From: Catonella massiliensis
GTDB lineage: Bacteria > Bacillota > Clostridia > Lachnospirales > Lachnospiraceae
Length of the DNA: 64,000 bases
Reading direction: 5' to 3'
Assembly: GCF_016651435.1 (NCBI RefSeq)
Contig: NZ_JAEPRJ010000001.1
Location: 2,790,001 to 2,854,000 of the forward strand
In this document: in pieces, positions 46,434 to 59,264 of the stretch
Position numbering within the stretch: position 1 is the stretch's first letter
Layout: each line of letters begins with the position of its first letter
Made by a program: the position numbers and the translations under genes
Notes under the pieces: generated by a model
Told to the model about the DNA's origin: nothing
Databases searched by the model: none
Seen by the model: only the letters and a program-made list of their open reading frames with translations

Positions 46434-46673
46434 TTAGTCTAAACCGAAATAACTAAATAAATTAATATTTGTAATATAACTTATGATTAAAAGTAAATCA
46501 ATTATAAAAGTAATAATGCCTCCAAGTTGACAAGATATTTTATACAAATCTGAACAGTCTGATGAACTGTAACTTTTCCAACTTTCAGTAATTTTATAAA
46601 CTAATTCATATTTGAAAAAAAGTAAGTAAGCTATTAGTGCAAGAATTGAACTGTATATTATAAATTCAACCAT
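46434..46673 (-). CDS. Small membrane protein gene reversed between gyrB and gyrA
   Basis: 79 aa with hydrophobic segments at residues ~3-20 and ~52-72. Not recognised. Well-formed ribosome binding site (GGAGGTGATTATATG), which argues it is real. It is on the opposite strand to gyrB and gyrA, converging on the hairpin at 46335-46408. Confidence 0.6.
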   Translation of the reverse strand: MVEFIIYSSILALIAYLLFFKYELVYKITESWKSYSSSDCSDLYKISCQLGGIITFIIDLLLIISYITNINLFSYFGLD

Positions 46674-46747
46674 ATAATCACCTCCATTATCATCAGTATA
46701 TTACAAAATAAGATTTTTCTAAAGTATGTTATTTAATTTGAATTTAT

Positions 46748-46755
46748 GGTATAAT
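46748..46755 (+). promoter_or_regulatory. gyrA promoter, extended -10
   Basis: TGGTATAAT ends at 46755, 67 bp before the gyrA start. An extended -10 element (TGN-TATAAT) makes up for the lack of a clear -35. Confidence 0.5.
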
Positions 46756-46822
46756 ACTGTATTAGAGTGAGATAACTGAAATTTGAGACTTATATAAATA
46801 TTTCAAGGAAAAGGATAAGAGA

Positions 46823-49312
46823 ATGGACGAGAATATTTTTGACAGGATTAACGAAGTAGACTTAAAGAAGACTATGGAAGATTCCTACATAGACTATGCT
46901 ATGTCAGTAATTGCGTCTCGTGCCCTTCCTGATGTGAGGGACGGACTTAAGCCTGTACAAAGAAGAATACTGTATGCAATGAAGGAGCTTTCCAATACTC
47001 CTGATAAGCCACATAGAAAATGTGCCAGAATTGTCGGCGATACCATGGGTAAATACCATCCACATGGAGACAGTTCTATTTATGGAGCCCTTGTAAATCT
47101 TGCTCAGAGCTGGTCTACCAGGTATATGCTTGTAGACGGACATGGAAACTTCGGCTCTGTGGACGGAGACGGGGCAGCAGCTATGAGGTACACAGAGGCA
47201 AGGCTTAGCAAGATTTCCGTAGAAATGCTTTCTGACATTGAAAAGGATACAGTTGATTTCACTCCTAACTTCGATGAAACAGAAAAAGAGCCTACAGTGC
47301 TTCCATCAAGATATCCTAACCTCCTTGTAAATGGAGCTTCAGGTATAGCAGTAGGTATGGCTACCAATATTCCGCCACATAACCTTACAGAGGTTATAGA
47401 TGCAGTAAATAAGATAATAGACAATAAGGTTTTAGAAGACAGAGATACTGAAATAGATGAAATACTTCAGATAGTGAAAGGTCCTGACTTCCCAACAGGT
47501 GCGCACATCTTAGGAAGAGCCGGTATAGAAGAGGCTTACAGAACAGGAAGAGGCAAGATTATAGTTCGTGCGGTGACAGACATAGAGCCTATGGCAAATG
47601 GCAAGAACCGTATAGTTGTGACCGAACTTCCATACCTTGTAAATAAGGCAAGGCTTATAGAATATATAGCCGACATGGTGAAAAACAAGAGAATAGACGG
47701 AATTACCGAGCTGCGTGATGAGTCAAACAGAAGTGGTATGCGCATTTGTATCGAATTAAGGCGTGATGTAAATCCAAATATCATTCTCAAAAAATTATAT
47801 AAGCACACCCAGCTTCAGACTACCTTTGGTACAAATATGCTCGGGCTTGTAAATAATGAGCCTGTAGTTATGAACCTTAAGCAGATGCTTGGTTTCTACC
47901 TTGAGCATCAGGAAAATGTAGTAAGAAGAAGAAGTCAGTACGAGCTTAACAAAGCAGAAGAAAGAGCCCATATATTAAAGGGACTGCTTATGGCTCTTGA
48001 TTATATAGATGAAGTTATAAGCATAATCAGAGGTTCAAAGACTACTGCAGAGGCAAAAGAAAAACTCATCGAGAGATTCAGCCTTGATGATGTACAGGCT
48101 CAGGCTATAGTTGATATGCGTCTTAGAGCTCTTACAGGTCTCGAAAGAGAGAAGCTTCAGGGCGAATATGACAGCTTACAGGAAAGAATTAAAGAATTAA
48201 AAGAAATACTTGCGGATGTCAAGAAATTACTTGGAGTAATAAAAGAAGAAATAAATGTAATCCGTGATAAATACGGTGATGAAAGAAGAAGCCAGATAGT
48301 AGCTGACGATTCAGATATTACCAATGATGACCTCATTCCTGATGAAAATACCGTAATTGCAATGACAAATATGGGCTACATCAAGAGAATGACAACCGAT
48401 AATTTCAAAAGCCAGAACAGAGGCGGTAAGGGAATAAAGGGAATGCAGACAATTGAGGAGGATTTTATAGAAGATCTTCTTATGACTACAACCCACCACT
48501 ATATACTTTTCTTTACCAACAAGGGCAGGGTGTACAGGCTTAAAGCTTATCAGATACCCGAGGCAAGCCGTACAGCCAGAGGAACAGCTATGGTAAATCT
48601 TTTGCAGCTTCAGCCGGAGGAGCAGGTAACTGCAGTTATAAACATCAGAAAAGAAACAACTGACGGATATTTATTTATGGCTACAAAGAGGGGAATAGTT
48701 AAAAAGACTGCCCTTAGTGAATATGCAAATATAAGAAAGACAGGCTTGCAGGCTATTAATCTAAGAGAAGATGATGACCTCATAGAAGTAAAACTTACTA
48801 ACAACGAAAACGATGTCTTCCTTATAACAAAGAACGGAATGTGCATTAGATTTAACGAAAAAGATGTACGTCCTACAGGCAGAGCTTCTATGGGTGTAAT
48901 CGGTATGACTATAGACGACACCGATGAAATAGTGGCTATGCAGCTTGACGATCAGGGTGAACAGCTCCTTATAGTCTCTGAAAATGGACTTGGAAAGAGA
49001 ACGGAAATAAAAGAATTTACCACCCAGCACCGTGGAGGAAAGGGTGTTAAATGCTACAAGATAGTGGAGAAGACAGGACTTGTAATAGGTGCTAAGTCAG
49101 TAAATGACAATAACGAGATTATGCTCATTACAAAGGCAGGCATCATTATCCGCATGGCAGTGGAAAGCATCTCAATACTTGGAAGAATTACATCAGGTGT
49201 TAAACTTATGAATGTAGACGGAGACAATGTAATTGCAAAAATTGCAAAGGTGCGTGAGGATGACAAGGCAGTTGAAGAAGACACAGAAGAAACTGAAATC
49301 AATGATAACTAA
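46823..49312 (+). CDS. gyrA: DNA gyrase subunit A
   Basis: 829 aa. Winged-helix and tower domain with the catalytic Tyr123 in [12 protein letters not shown]; quinolone-resistance region [13 protein letters not shown] (Ser84, Gly88). The C-terminal domain is a six-bladed beta-pinwheel with the GyrA box [10 protein letters not shown], then an acidic tail. Breaks and rejoins DNA with GyrB. Expressed from its own promoter and not overlapping gyrB. AAGGA upstream of the start. Confidence 0.98.
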   Translation: MDENIFDRINEVDLKKTMEDSYIDYAMSVIASRALPDVRDGLKPVQRRILYAMKELSNTPDKPHRKCARIVGDTMGKYHPHGDSSIYGALVNLAQSWSTRYMLVDGHGNFGSVDGDGAAAMRYTEARLSKISVEMLSDIEKDTVDFTPNFDETEKEPTVLPSRYPNLLVNGASGIAVGMATNIPPHNLTEVIDAVNKIIDNKVLEDRDTEIDEILQIVKGPDFPTGAHILGRAGIEEAYRTGRGKIIVRAVTDIEPMANGKNRIVVTELPYLVNKARLIEYIADMVKNKRIDGITELRDESNRSGMRICIELRRDVNPNIILKKLYKHTQLQTTFGTNMLGLVNNEPVVMNLKQMLGFYLEHQENVVRRRSQYELNKAEERAHILKGLLMALDYIDEVISIIRGSKTTAEAKEKLIERFSLDDVQAQAIVDMRLRALTGLEREKLQGEYDSLQERIKELKEILADVKKLLGVIKEEINVIRDKYGDERRSQIVADDSDITNDDLIPDENTVIAMTNMGYIKRMTTDNFKSQNRGGKGIKGMQTIEEDFIEDLLMTTTHHYILFFTNKGRVYRLKAYQIPEASRTARGTAMVNLLQLQPEEQVTAVINIRKETTDGYLFMATKRGIVKKTALSEYANIRKTGLQAINLREDDDLIEVKLTNNENDVFLITKNGMCIRFNEKDVRPTGRASMGVIGMTIDDTDEIVAMQLDDQGEQLLIVSENGLGKRTEIKEFTTQHRGGKGVKCYKIVEKTGLVIGAKSVNDNNEIMLITKAGIIIRMAVESISILGRITSGVKLMNVDGDNVIAKIAKVREDDKAVEEDTEETEINDN

Positions 49313-49334
49313 GATAGTAAAGTAATTAAACTTG

Positions 49335-49375
49335 AAAATGCTAAGTAAGGGATGAAACTCAGACTTAGCATTTTT
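49335..49375 (+). terminator. Rho-independent terminator after gyrA
   Basis: AAAATGCTAAGT and ACTTAGCATTTTT pair around a 16-nt loop; the stem ends in TTTTT. Located between gyrA and the 196-aa gene. Confidence 0.75.
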
Positions 49376-49392
49376 AATAGAAATGAGGTTAT

Positions 49393-49983
49393 ATGTTATT
49401 TGAAGAAATTATGGAGAGATATAGTGACAAGAAGATAATAAGTCTTTGTAAGAAGCTAAATAAGAAGTGCTCATTTGGAAGTGGCGTGGACGCAGCTTAT
49501 TTATGTGAACTTGCTTATAGGCTTTATGTTATGGGAGCTAAGGAAGATGCCTTAAAGGTTTGTGAATTTACTAATATAAATATTCCAAACAAAGTAAACT
49601 ATAGAGTATGGGATTTTATTCTACTTATATGGGGGCTTGAGGCATATATATATAATGAAGATGGGAGAACCGAAGATAAGGAATACAGGGTATCACTGAT
49701 GAAGAAAGTGTGGTCAACGCCAAAAAATGCTTCAGATACAAAAGAGAAAGCCTGGGCTTTTATGCAGAAGATATTTGCAAGAAAAACTTTTGAAGATGTT
49801 TGTGACATAAAGGAAATAGAAGAAGCTGAGGCAGAAGGCAATAAGAAATCAGCCAATGCTACGCGTCTAACTGCACTTTACAACATGATTGGATATGGGA
49901 TAACAGGTTTTTGTCCGGAGTTAGTTAATAACAGGGATGAGCTTGAAGCAAAGATAAGGGAATACGTTATCTCTCTACAGTAA
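49393..49983 (+). CDS. Hypothetical helical protein, stop codon supplied by a repeat
   Basis: 196 aa, all-helical, with SLCKKLNKKCSFGSGVDAAY, CELAYRLYVMGAKEDALKVC and EAYIYNEDGRTEDKEY; perhaps the DUF6707 family, but I am not certain. GAGGTT upstream of the start. Its TAA stop (49981-49983) is the first bases of structured repeat E, which begins here, so the present C-terminus may differ from the ancestral one. Confidence 0.6.
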   Translation: MLFEEIMERYSDKKIISLCKKLNKKCSFGSGVDAAYLCELAYRLYVMGAKEDALKVCEFTNINIPNKVNYRVWDFILLIWGLEAYIYNEDGRTEDKEYRVSLMKKVWSTPKNASDTKEKAWAFMQKIFARKTFEDVCDIKEIEEAEAEGNKKSANATRLTALYNMIGYGITGFCPELVNNRDELEAKIREYVISLQ

Positions 49984-50492
49984 ATTCTAATTTGTAGGGC
50001 TAAAATAAGTTGCAAAGTAGACGCAAAAACTGATAAATGTCCAGACTCGCTCCGGCATCCGCTTCGCTCCGCCTAACGCGCTCGCTTAGGCATTATCAGT
50101 TTTTGCTGTCATCTGTTACCTTACCACACAGTGACGCTCCGAATGATAACATTTCAGACTCGCTCCGGCATCCGCTTCGCTACGCCTAATGCGCTCGCTT
50201 AGAATTTATCATTCGTAGCTGGCACCGTAAATCTATACAAATAATAACTCGAATGCCAAATTAAAGACAGCCCCCCCCACCGGCCCCCATGTGGCTGATG
50301 CATTTGTTTGTTATCATTCATCAATTAAACAGCCGGAACTAATAATGCCTAAGCGAGCGCATTAGGTTTTTCGTCAACGGAACTATTCTTAAGCAGCATC
50401 TTACAGAAAAACCGGAGCGAGTCTGGACATTTATTAGTGGAGGCGTAACTTAGTCAACAAACAAACACATCAGCCCTACAAATTAGAATTTA
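49981..50492. repeat. Structured MITE-like repeat, copy E (best preserved)
   Basis: 512 bp with perfect 21-bp terminal inverted repeats (AAATTCTAATTTGTAGGGCT plus an outer T/A pair; 49981-50001 and 50472-50492). TA at both edges could be a TA target duplication. It contains three hairpin modules: beta (50023-50106), alpha (50140-50215) and gamma (50333-50445), all with the core CTAAGCGAGCGC ... GGAGCGAGTCT. There is no open reading frame of note, so it is non-autonomous. The 50493-50594 stretch after it holds only AT-rich DNA. Confidence 0.9.
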
Positions 50493-50594
50493 GAAGAGAA
50501 TATTAAAATATAACACTATATATAGGTAGAAATAAAACCATGACCACAAATTGTATTAAATGAGCAAACAATTAATAAAATTTTAAAAAAGCTG

Positions 50595-50623
50595 TTGACA
50601 TTAACTTTCTCTTTTGATACACT
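50595..50623 (+). promoter_or_regulatory. Promoter of tRNA-Ser
   Basis: TTGACA, 17-nt spacer, TACACT, ending 64 bp before the tRNA. Confidence 0.75.
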
Positions 50624-50686
50624 TATATATGCATTCGCTTAGCGAGTGTATAAAACTTTATAGTTATATCGCATTGTTCGGTTTTT

Positions 50687-50774
50687 GGAGAAATACTCAA
50701 GAGGCCGAAGAGGCGCCCCTGCTAAGGGTGTAGGTCGCGCAAGCGGCGCGAGGGTTCGAATCCCTCTTTCTCCG
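50687..50774 (+). tRNA. tRNA-Ser(GCT)
   Basis: 88 nt with a long variable arm. Acceptor GGAGAAA/TTTCTCC, anticodon GCT in CCTGCTAAG, T-loop GGTTCGAATCC. The CCA end is not encoded. It precedes the rRNA promoter by about 40 bp. Confidence 0.95.
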
Positions 50775-50815
50775 TTCCTTTTTTCAAATTAAATTAAAAA
50801 TAATTAAAAAAGGTG

Positions 50816-50844
50816 TTGACAGGAGCCAGACGATGTGATAGAAT
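50816..50844 (+). promoter_or_regulatory. rRNA operon promoter
   Basis: TTGACA, 17-nt spacer, TAGAAT. AT-rich DNA upstream (50780-50812) resembles an UP element. The 16S gene starts about 200 bp downstream; the leader has a processing arm (50884-50912, CTTGATAACTAAATAG) that pairs with the 16S trailer at 52603-52630. Confidence 0.85.
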
Positions 50845-51051
50845 AACAAAGCTGAATTGCGAAAAGCAAATAAGCAATCAGAACCTTGATAACTAAATAG
50901 TGAGACAATCTTGAAAATTCAAACGAACGCGTATAAGTAGTAATACTTGTACACCTTTTAAAAAACAGTAAAAATTATTGACTTTAGCCGGTCAATAACG
51001 GAATAAGCAAGAGATGATAAATGTCAGCTTGTTCTGACGAAGGCAAACACT

Positions 51052-52591
<1,540 letters not shown>

Positions 52592-52644
52592 AAGAAGAAG
52601 TAAAGATTGTCTTACTGTCTAGTTATCAATGATAACTTTATATT

Positions 52645-52762
52645 TCTAGTGGCGATGCGTCTAGGGGTCACACCCGTTCTCATCCCGAACACGAAGGTTA
52701 AGGCCTAGGCGGCCGATGGTACTGCACTGGAGACGGTGTGGGAGAGTAGGTGGCTGCTAGAT
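52645..52762 (+). rRNA. rrf: 5S ribosomal RNA, between 16S and 23S
   Basis: About 118 nt: CTAGTGGCGATGCGTCTAGG ... CCATCCCGAACACGAAG-type core (CATCCCGAACACGAAGGTTA), GGCCGATGGTACTGC and the closing GGGAGAGTAGGTGGCTGCTAG. It is placed downstream of 16S and upstream of tRNA-Ala and 23S. There is no second 5S after 23S. Confidence 0.95.
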
Positions 52763-52766
52763 TTAT

Positions 52767-52839
52767 GGGGGTATAGCTCAGTTGGGAGAGCACCTGCCTT
52801 GCAAGCAGGGGGTCAAGGGTTCGAATCCCTTTATCTCCA
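52767..52839 (+). tRNA. tRNA-Ala(TGC)
   Basis: 73 nt. Acceptor GGGGGTA/TATCTCC, D-arm AGCTCAGTTGGGAGAGC, anticodon TGC in CCTTGCAAG, T-loop GGTTCGAATCC. It lies in the 16S-23S spacer, as usual for tRNA-Ala, 4 nt after the 5S. Confidence 0.95.
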
Positions 52840-53153
52840 CTCAGGATAACATCCTGAAATGTACCTTGAAAACTGCATACCGAACAAATATTTATGCAAG
52901 TATAGCTTTTGATGATTTATTCATTAAGGGATATACAGCTAGATATGAAACAACATCGAGAAATTGAATTTCTGATTAGCACAAGTTGAAAAACAAGTGT
53001 GATTTAGAATTCAATAAAACAATGTATTTATTAAAAAGATTTTATAACAGTACGCTAGCTGTTATAGAATCATTAAGAGAACCATAATGAGTTATCTAAA
53101 ATACCGTTGAGATGGGTCACTCGCAGAAATGCGAAACGAATAATCTCAACTAA
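52840..53153 (+). other. Spacer between tRNA-Ala and 23S with processing arms
   Basis: No gene. The arm ACCTTGAAAACTGCATACCG (52863-52888) is complementary to the trailer after 23S (56063-56091, CGGTTGCAGTTTTCAAGGT), forming the RNase III stem around 23S. Two more hairpins occur at ~53045-53066 (TATAACAGTA...GCTGTTATA) and around GTTGAGAT...ATCTCAAC (53106-53150). Confidence 0.7.
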
Positions 53154-56047
<2,894 letters not shown>

Positions 56048-56098
56048 AAAGAAAAGGAAAGATGTTGATTCGGTTGCAGTTTTCAAGGTATATTAGTT

Positions 56099-56172
56099 GG
56101 CCCAATGGCTCAGTTGGTTAGAGCGCTGCCCTGTCACGGCAGAGGTCGCGGGTTCGAGTCCCGCTTGGGTCG
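56099..56172 (+). tRNA. tRNA-Asp(GTC)
   Basis: 74 nt. Acceptor GGCCCAA/TTGGGTC, anticodon GTC in CCTGTCACG, T-loop GGTTCGAGTCC. First tRNA after 23S; no 5S gene lies between. Confidence 0.95.
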
Positions 56173-56196
56173 TTAATATCTTCGGATATTATTTAT

Positions 56197-56269
56197 GGGG
56201 TCTTAGCTCAGCTGGGAGAGCATCTGCCTTACAAGCAGAGGGTCACAGGTTCGAGCCCTGTAGGCCCCA
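56197..56269 (+). tRNA. tRNA-Val(TAC)
   Basis: 73 nt. Acceptor GGGGTCT/AGGCCCC, anticodon TAC in CCTTACAAG, T-loop GGTTCGAGCCC. Confidence 0.95.
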
Positions 56270-56294
56270 TTTACTTTAATCACATATTAGATAT

Positions 56295-56367
56295 GCCGAT
56301 GTGGCTCAATTGGCAGAGCAGCTGATTTGTAATCAGCAGGTTATCGGTTCGAGTCCGATCATCGGCT
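56295..56367 (+). tRNA. tRNA-Thr(TGT)
   Basis: 73 nt. Acceptor GCCGATG/CATCGGC, anticodon TGT in ATTTGTAAT, T-loop GGTTCGAGTCC. Confidence 0.95.
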
Positions 56368-56372
56368 TTTTT

Positions 56373-56454
<82 letters not shown>

Positions 56455-56509
56455 CTTTAGAAAATAGTAGGACAGTGCAATATTCCAAGATATTTTCTAA
56501 ACTTAATAT

Positions 56510-56583
56510 CGCGGGGTGGAGCAGTCTGGAAGCTCGTCGGGCTCATAACCCGAAGGTCATAGGTTCAAATCCTGTCCCCGCAA
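56510..56583 (+). tRNA. Initiator tRNA-Met(CAT)
   Basis: 74 nt. Anticodon CAT with three GC pairs in the anticodon stem (GGGCTCATAACCC) and an unpaired C at position 1 against A at 72: both features mark the initiator. Confidence 0.93.
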
Positions 56584-56589
56584 TTTTTT

Positions 56590-56662
56590 GCCCAGATAGC
56601 TCAGTCGGTAGAGCAAGGGACTGAAAATCCCTGTGTCGCTGGTTCGATTCCGGCTCTGGGCA
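56590..56662 (+). tRNA. tRNA-Phe(GAA)
   Basis: 73 nt. Acceptor GCCCAGA/TCTGGGC, anticodon GAA in ACTGAAAAT, T-loop GGTTCGATTCC. Confidence 0.95.
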
Positions 56663-56692
56663 TTTTGTCTTGTAAAGACGTTAATTTAATAT

Positions 56693-56765
56693 GGGACATT
56701 AGCTCAGCCGGTAGAGCACTTGACTTTTAATCAAGGTGTCGGGGGTTCGATTCCCCCATGTCTCA
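56693..56765 (+). tRNA. tRNA-Lys(TTT)
   Basis: 73 nt. Acceptor GGGACAT/ATGTCTC, anticodon TTT in ACTTTTAAT, T-loop GGTTCGATTCC. Last tRNA of the cluster and nearest to the prophage, so a possible integration target. Confidence 0.95.
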
Positions 56766-56771
56766 GAAGAT

Positions 56772-56816
56772 AAAAAAGGCTTAAACTCGGTAGTTTCAAG
56801 GGTTTGAGCCTTTTTG
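56772..56816 (+). terminator. Terminator of the rRNA-tRNA operon
   Basis: AAAAAGGCTTAAACTC and GGGTTTGAGCCTTTTT form a long stem around a ~12-nt loop, followed by TTTTT. It ends the transcript that begins at the rRNA promoter. Confidence 0.85.
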
Positions 56817-56862
56817 TTATTTTTGCTTTCTGCCCTGATTTTGATGATTTTGGCGAAAATAA

Positions 56863-56900
56863 AAGTATCATTTTCGTATCAAAGTATCATTTTCGTATCA
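56863..56900. repeat. Two tandem 19-bp repeats at the integrase 3' end
   Basis: AAGTATCATTTTCGTATCA occurs twice in direct succession (56863-56881 and 56882-56900), 9 bp from the integrase stop and 98 bp past tRNA-Lys. Direct repeats here often are arm-type integrase binding sites or part of attL. Confidence 0.6.
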
Positions 56901-56908
56901 TGAGAAGA

Positions 56909-58006
56909 TTAAAAATCTAATGCCTTACCCACTATATCTTGTGTCTGTTCCCTCTCCTCAATAACATGATTATAAACCTCTATTACCATCTTATCAGTGT
57001 CGCCTAAGAGCCTTGCTATCTTAGGGATAGATATCTCAGGAATCATATAACAGAGGCTTGCGCAGTAGTTATGTCTGAATATATGAGCTGTAAGCCCGTC
57101 AATTGGTTCTTTGCTTGCTTTCTGCATAGCCTTAACAATCCTTGCCCACTTCCTCGTATACATCGACTTGGTAATATATGACTTGCGCCCGGATGGGAAA
57201 AGTATATCCGTATCTATAGAGGCAATGTATTCAGCTATAAAGTCATATATCTTATCGGGTATTGGAACTGTACGGTGTCCATGCACTGTCTTAGGTGCCT
57301 TAACGAAGGTTTCTGTATCAGTAAAAGCCAATGCCTTATTTACCGTTAGCTCGTGCGTTTCAAGGTTTATATCTGACTTGGTAAGGGCTAAAGCCTCTGC
57401 TCGTCTAAGGCCACAGCCATATAGGATATATATAAAGGCTTTATCATGTGGCTTGAAATCCGCAGTAAATACAGCGGTCTTTTCTGCCTCGGTAAGAGCT
57501 CTTTTCTTTGGTGCAGTATACTTTACTTTCGCAGAGGTGTCGTCAAATATATTAGATATCAAGGATGCAGGAAGAAGCCTATCCCTGACAGCACTTTTAA
57601 TAATCTGCTTAAATGTCATGGCGGCCTGCTGTCTTGTCCGGTCGCCATCGATGTTGTTAATCATAAAAAAGTAATGTCGCCGGTTAACTTCTGATATATT
57701 ACATCCAATGCAGGCAAGGTGCTTATTTATGATGTTTTTATACATTGCAATAGTATTTATAGCAGTTCTTGATTTGTAAAGTTCTAACCATTGATTTGCG
57801 TAGTCTAAAAAAGTGAGGTTGGAAGTTTGTATATATTCACGTTCCCTAAGTTTGTTGTTATGCTCTACGACCAGTTTTTCAAGTGCTGCACTGCTTATTT
57901 TAGACCTCAAAATAATACGGCGCTTTTTGCCATTTACATATGTACCATCCCAAATTGAAGTCTGAAAATATCCGTTAGCTTGTCTAACATATTTAGCTTT
58001 TGCCAT
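56909..58006 (-). CDS. int: Phage tyrosine integrase
   Basis: 365 aa. N-terminal arm-binding domain, SAM-like core-binding domain (~60-160) and catalytic domain with Arg in YGCGLRRAEALALT, HxxR in AHIFRHNYCASLCYMIPE, and the nucleophile Tyr in MVIEVYNHVIEER. Full length for the phage integrase family. Start at 58006 (AGG 6 nt upstream; the longer frame to 58036 lacks a site). Points toward the tRNA cluster, as in elements integrated at tRNA genes. Confidence 0.93.
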   Translation of the reverse strand: MAKAKYVRQANGYFQTSIWDGTYVNGKKRRIILRSKISSAALEKLVVEHNNKLREREYIQTSNLTFLDYANQWLELYKSRTAINTIAMYKNIINKHLACIGCNISEVNRRHYFFMINNIDGDRTRQQAAMTFKQIIKSAVRDRLLPASLISNIFDDTSAKVKYTAPKKRALTEAEKTAVFTADFKPHDKAFIYILYGCGLRRAEALALTKSDINLETHELTVNKALAFTDTETFVKAPKTVHGHRTVPIPDKIYDFIAEYIASIDTDILFPSGRKSYITKSMYTRKWARIVKAMQKASKEPIDGLTAHIFRHNYCASLCYMIPEISIPKIARLLGDTDKMVIEVYNHVIEEREQTQDIVGKALDF

Positions 58007-58071
58007 ATTATACCTACTTTCTTTAAAAAAGAGCATAAAAAATAAGCCTACACAAATTAAAAGGCTTATGG

Positions 58072-58143
58072 TATAATATATTTGCGTGATACTATAAGCC
58101 TTTGAGTCGCTCAGTGTTCCAGCACTGGCGGCTCTTTGTTTTT
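58072..58143 (+). ncRNA. Candidate small RNA upstream of the integrase
   Basis: An extended -10 (ATGGTATAAT, 58068-58077) is followed ~27 nt later by a strong hairpin, GAGTCGC-T-CAGTG loop CACTG-GCGGCTC (58104-58134), and TTTGTTTTT. That is a complete unit for a ~60-nt transcript, divergent from the integrase, with no open reading frame. Confidence 0.5.
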
Positions 58144-58243
58144 GAGTAGTAATATAAAATAATTATGCTCAATCCTTCTTATTGAACTGTCAAATGATGG
58201 TTTACAGTTGAATGGTTGTCAACTAATGGTTTACAACCACTTT

Positions 58244-58666
58244 TTAGGCATTTTTAGACTTTATTGATATGGAATCCCCATCAAAGAAAAGGCAGGCTTC
58301 TTTGTTGTTTTCGTTAAATCCCATTGTTTCAATCCAAGAAAGAGGGAGAGTGATTTTAGTGCCCATCCGTCCTTGTCCATTGCGATTGAAATGGATATTA
58401 CTTATTTTTTCAGCAGTCTGAACCGTTTCCCCCATTTCCCATAATTCGTATTCGGTAACATCTACCTCATCGTTCCAACATACTGCACATCCTCCACAGT
58501 CAACCTTTGCCTGTTTGAAGAGATAAGGATTATCTTCCAGTTCTTTGAACGGCTCATAGTGGGACATAGCTTTTTTAACATCATATATTTTTCGTATGCC
58601 ATTTGTAAAAAGTACATCCAGCTTCAAATTATCAAGAGGTTTAACTTCTTTTACTTTTATATTCAT
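58244..58666 (-). CDS. DUF2442 domain protein
   Basis: 140 aa. The N-terminal ~80 residues (IKVKEVKPLDNLKLDVLFTN, IYDVKKAMSHYEPFKELED, CWNDEVDVTEYELWEMGE) match DUF2442. The C-terminal ~45 residues (RMGTKITLPLSWIETMGFNE) look like an AbrB/SpoVT-type strand-swapped domain. DUF2442 proteins pair with DUF4160 proteins as a presumed toxin-antitoxin unit; here they are adjacent. Start at 58666 with GGAGG 6 nt upstream. Confidence 0.75.
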   Translation of the reverse strand: MNIKVKEVKPLDNLKLDVLFTNGIRKIYDVKKAMSHYEPFKELEDNPYLFKQAKVDCGGCAVCWNDEVDVTEYELWEMGETVQTAEKISNIHFNRNGQGRMGTKITLPLSWIETMGFNENNKEACLFFDGDSISIKSKNA

Positions 58667-58694
58667 GAGCATCCTCCAGTAAAGGCTACCCCCT

Positions 58695-58946
58695 TTATTC
58701 AAGGGGCGGTAGCTTTTGTAATTGTTTTTTATTCCACATTTCCATTAGTTCAGCTTTGTAATTGCCTGCCCATTCAACTATTAGTGATTGAGCTTTTTTA
58801 GGAAGGTCACCTTCAAGCATTTTTAGAGTTTCAATTTCAAAAATACCATTATGTTCACCATATACAGCGTGGAAATGTGGTGGATTGTGTTCTCTTAGAA
58901 AAAATATTTTAATGACAATTCCATAAAATCTTGTAACTTCAGGCAT
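58695..58946 (-). CDS. DUF4160 domain protein
   Basis: 83 aa. VIKIFFLREHNPPHFHAVYG, then IFEIETLKMLEGDLPKKAQS and WAGNYKAELMEMWNKKQLQK, is a standard DUF4160 protein. With the DUF2442 gene 28 nt downstream it makes a probable toxin-antitoxin pair or maintenance module of the prophage. Strong AAAGGAG site upstream. Confidence 0.85.
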   Translation of the reverse strand: MPEVTRFYGIVIKIFFLREHNPPHFHAVYGEHNGIFEIETLKMLEGDLPKKAQSLIVEWAGNYKAELMEMWNKKQLQKLPPLE

Positions 58947-59060
58947 AGTATCAACTCCTTTCTATAAGAATATTATAACGCAGTCGTACGACTAAGTCAA
59001 TAGAAAATTCAGAATTCTTAAAGGGTTTATCGTAAAGCATAAATTTATCCTAAACAAAAG

Positions 59061-59100
59061 CAAAAGAGCCTTGCTGTAAAATCACAACAAGACTCTTTGC
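59061..59100 (-). terminator. Terminator on the minus strand
   Basis: Minus strand stem GAGTCTTGTTGT/ACAGCAAGGCTC (12 pairs with two G-U) and a T-rich run TTTTGCTTTTG. It lies downstream of the TM2-HIRAN gene and likely ends its transcript; the gap 58947-59491 otherwise contains the features at 59265 and 59408. Confidence 0.7.
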
Positions 59101-59264
59101 TGGACAAGAACTTAATCTGCGTCCACTCACTCGGTATGTTGTGATTATAAATTATTTATAAGCTTATGTCAATTCGCGGGTCTCCATTCATAACTATGAG
59201 ATAACAGGCATAGCGTGATAACACAATATCTTGTATTTTTCTGTCGGCAACACCAAGATGTACT

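Noticed and set aside
50021..50445. Repeated core sequence that might suggest a CRISPR array
   Set aside because: Only three units per element, unequal spacing, units of mixed orientation and self-complementary arms; no cas genes nearby.
57111..57694. Frame of 187 codons on the plus strand opposite the integrase
   Set aside because: The integrase on the minus strand has all catalytic motifs; the opposite frame is a by-product of its codon usage.
58189..58235. Imperfect direct repeats TCAAATGATGGTTTACA / TCAACTAATGGTTTACA as attachment sites
   Set aside because: They are inside the element rather than at its edge, and differ at three positions; no support for att function.
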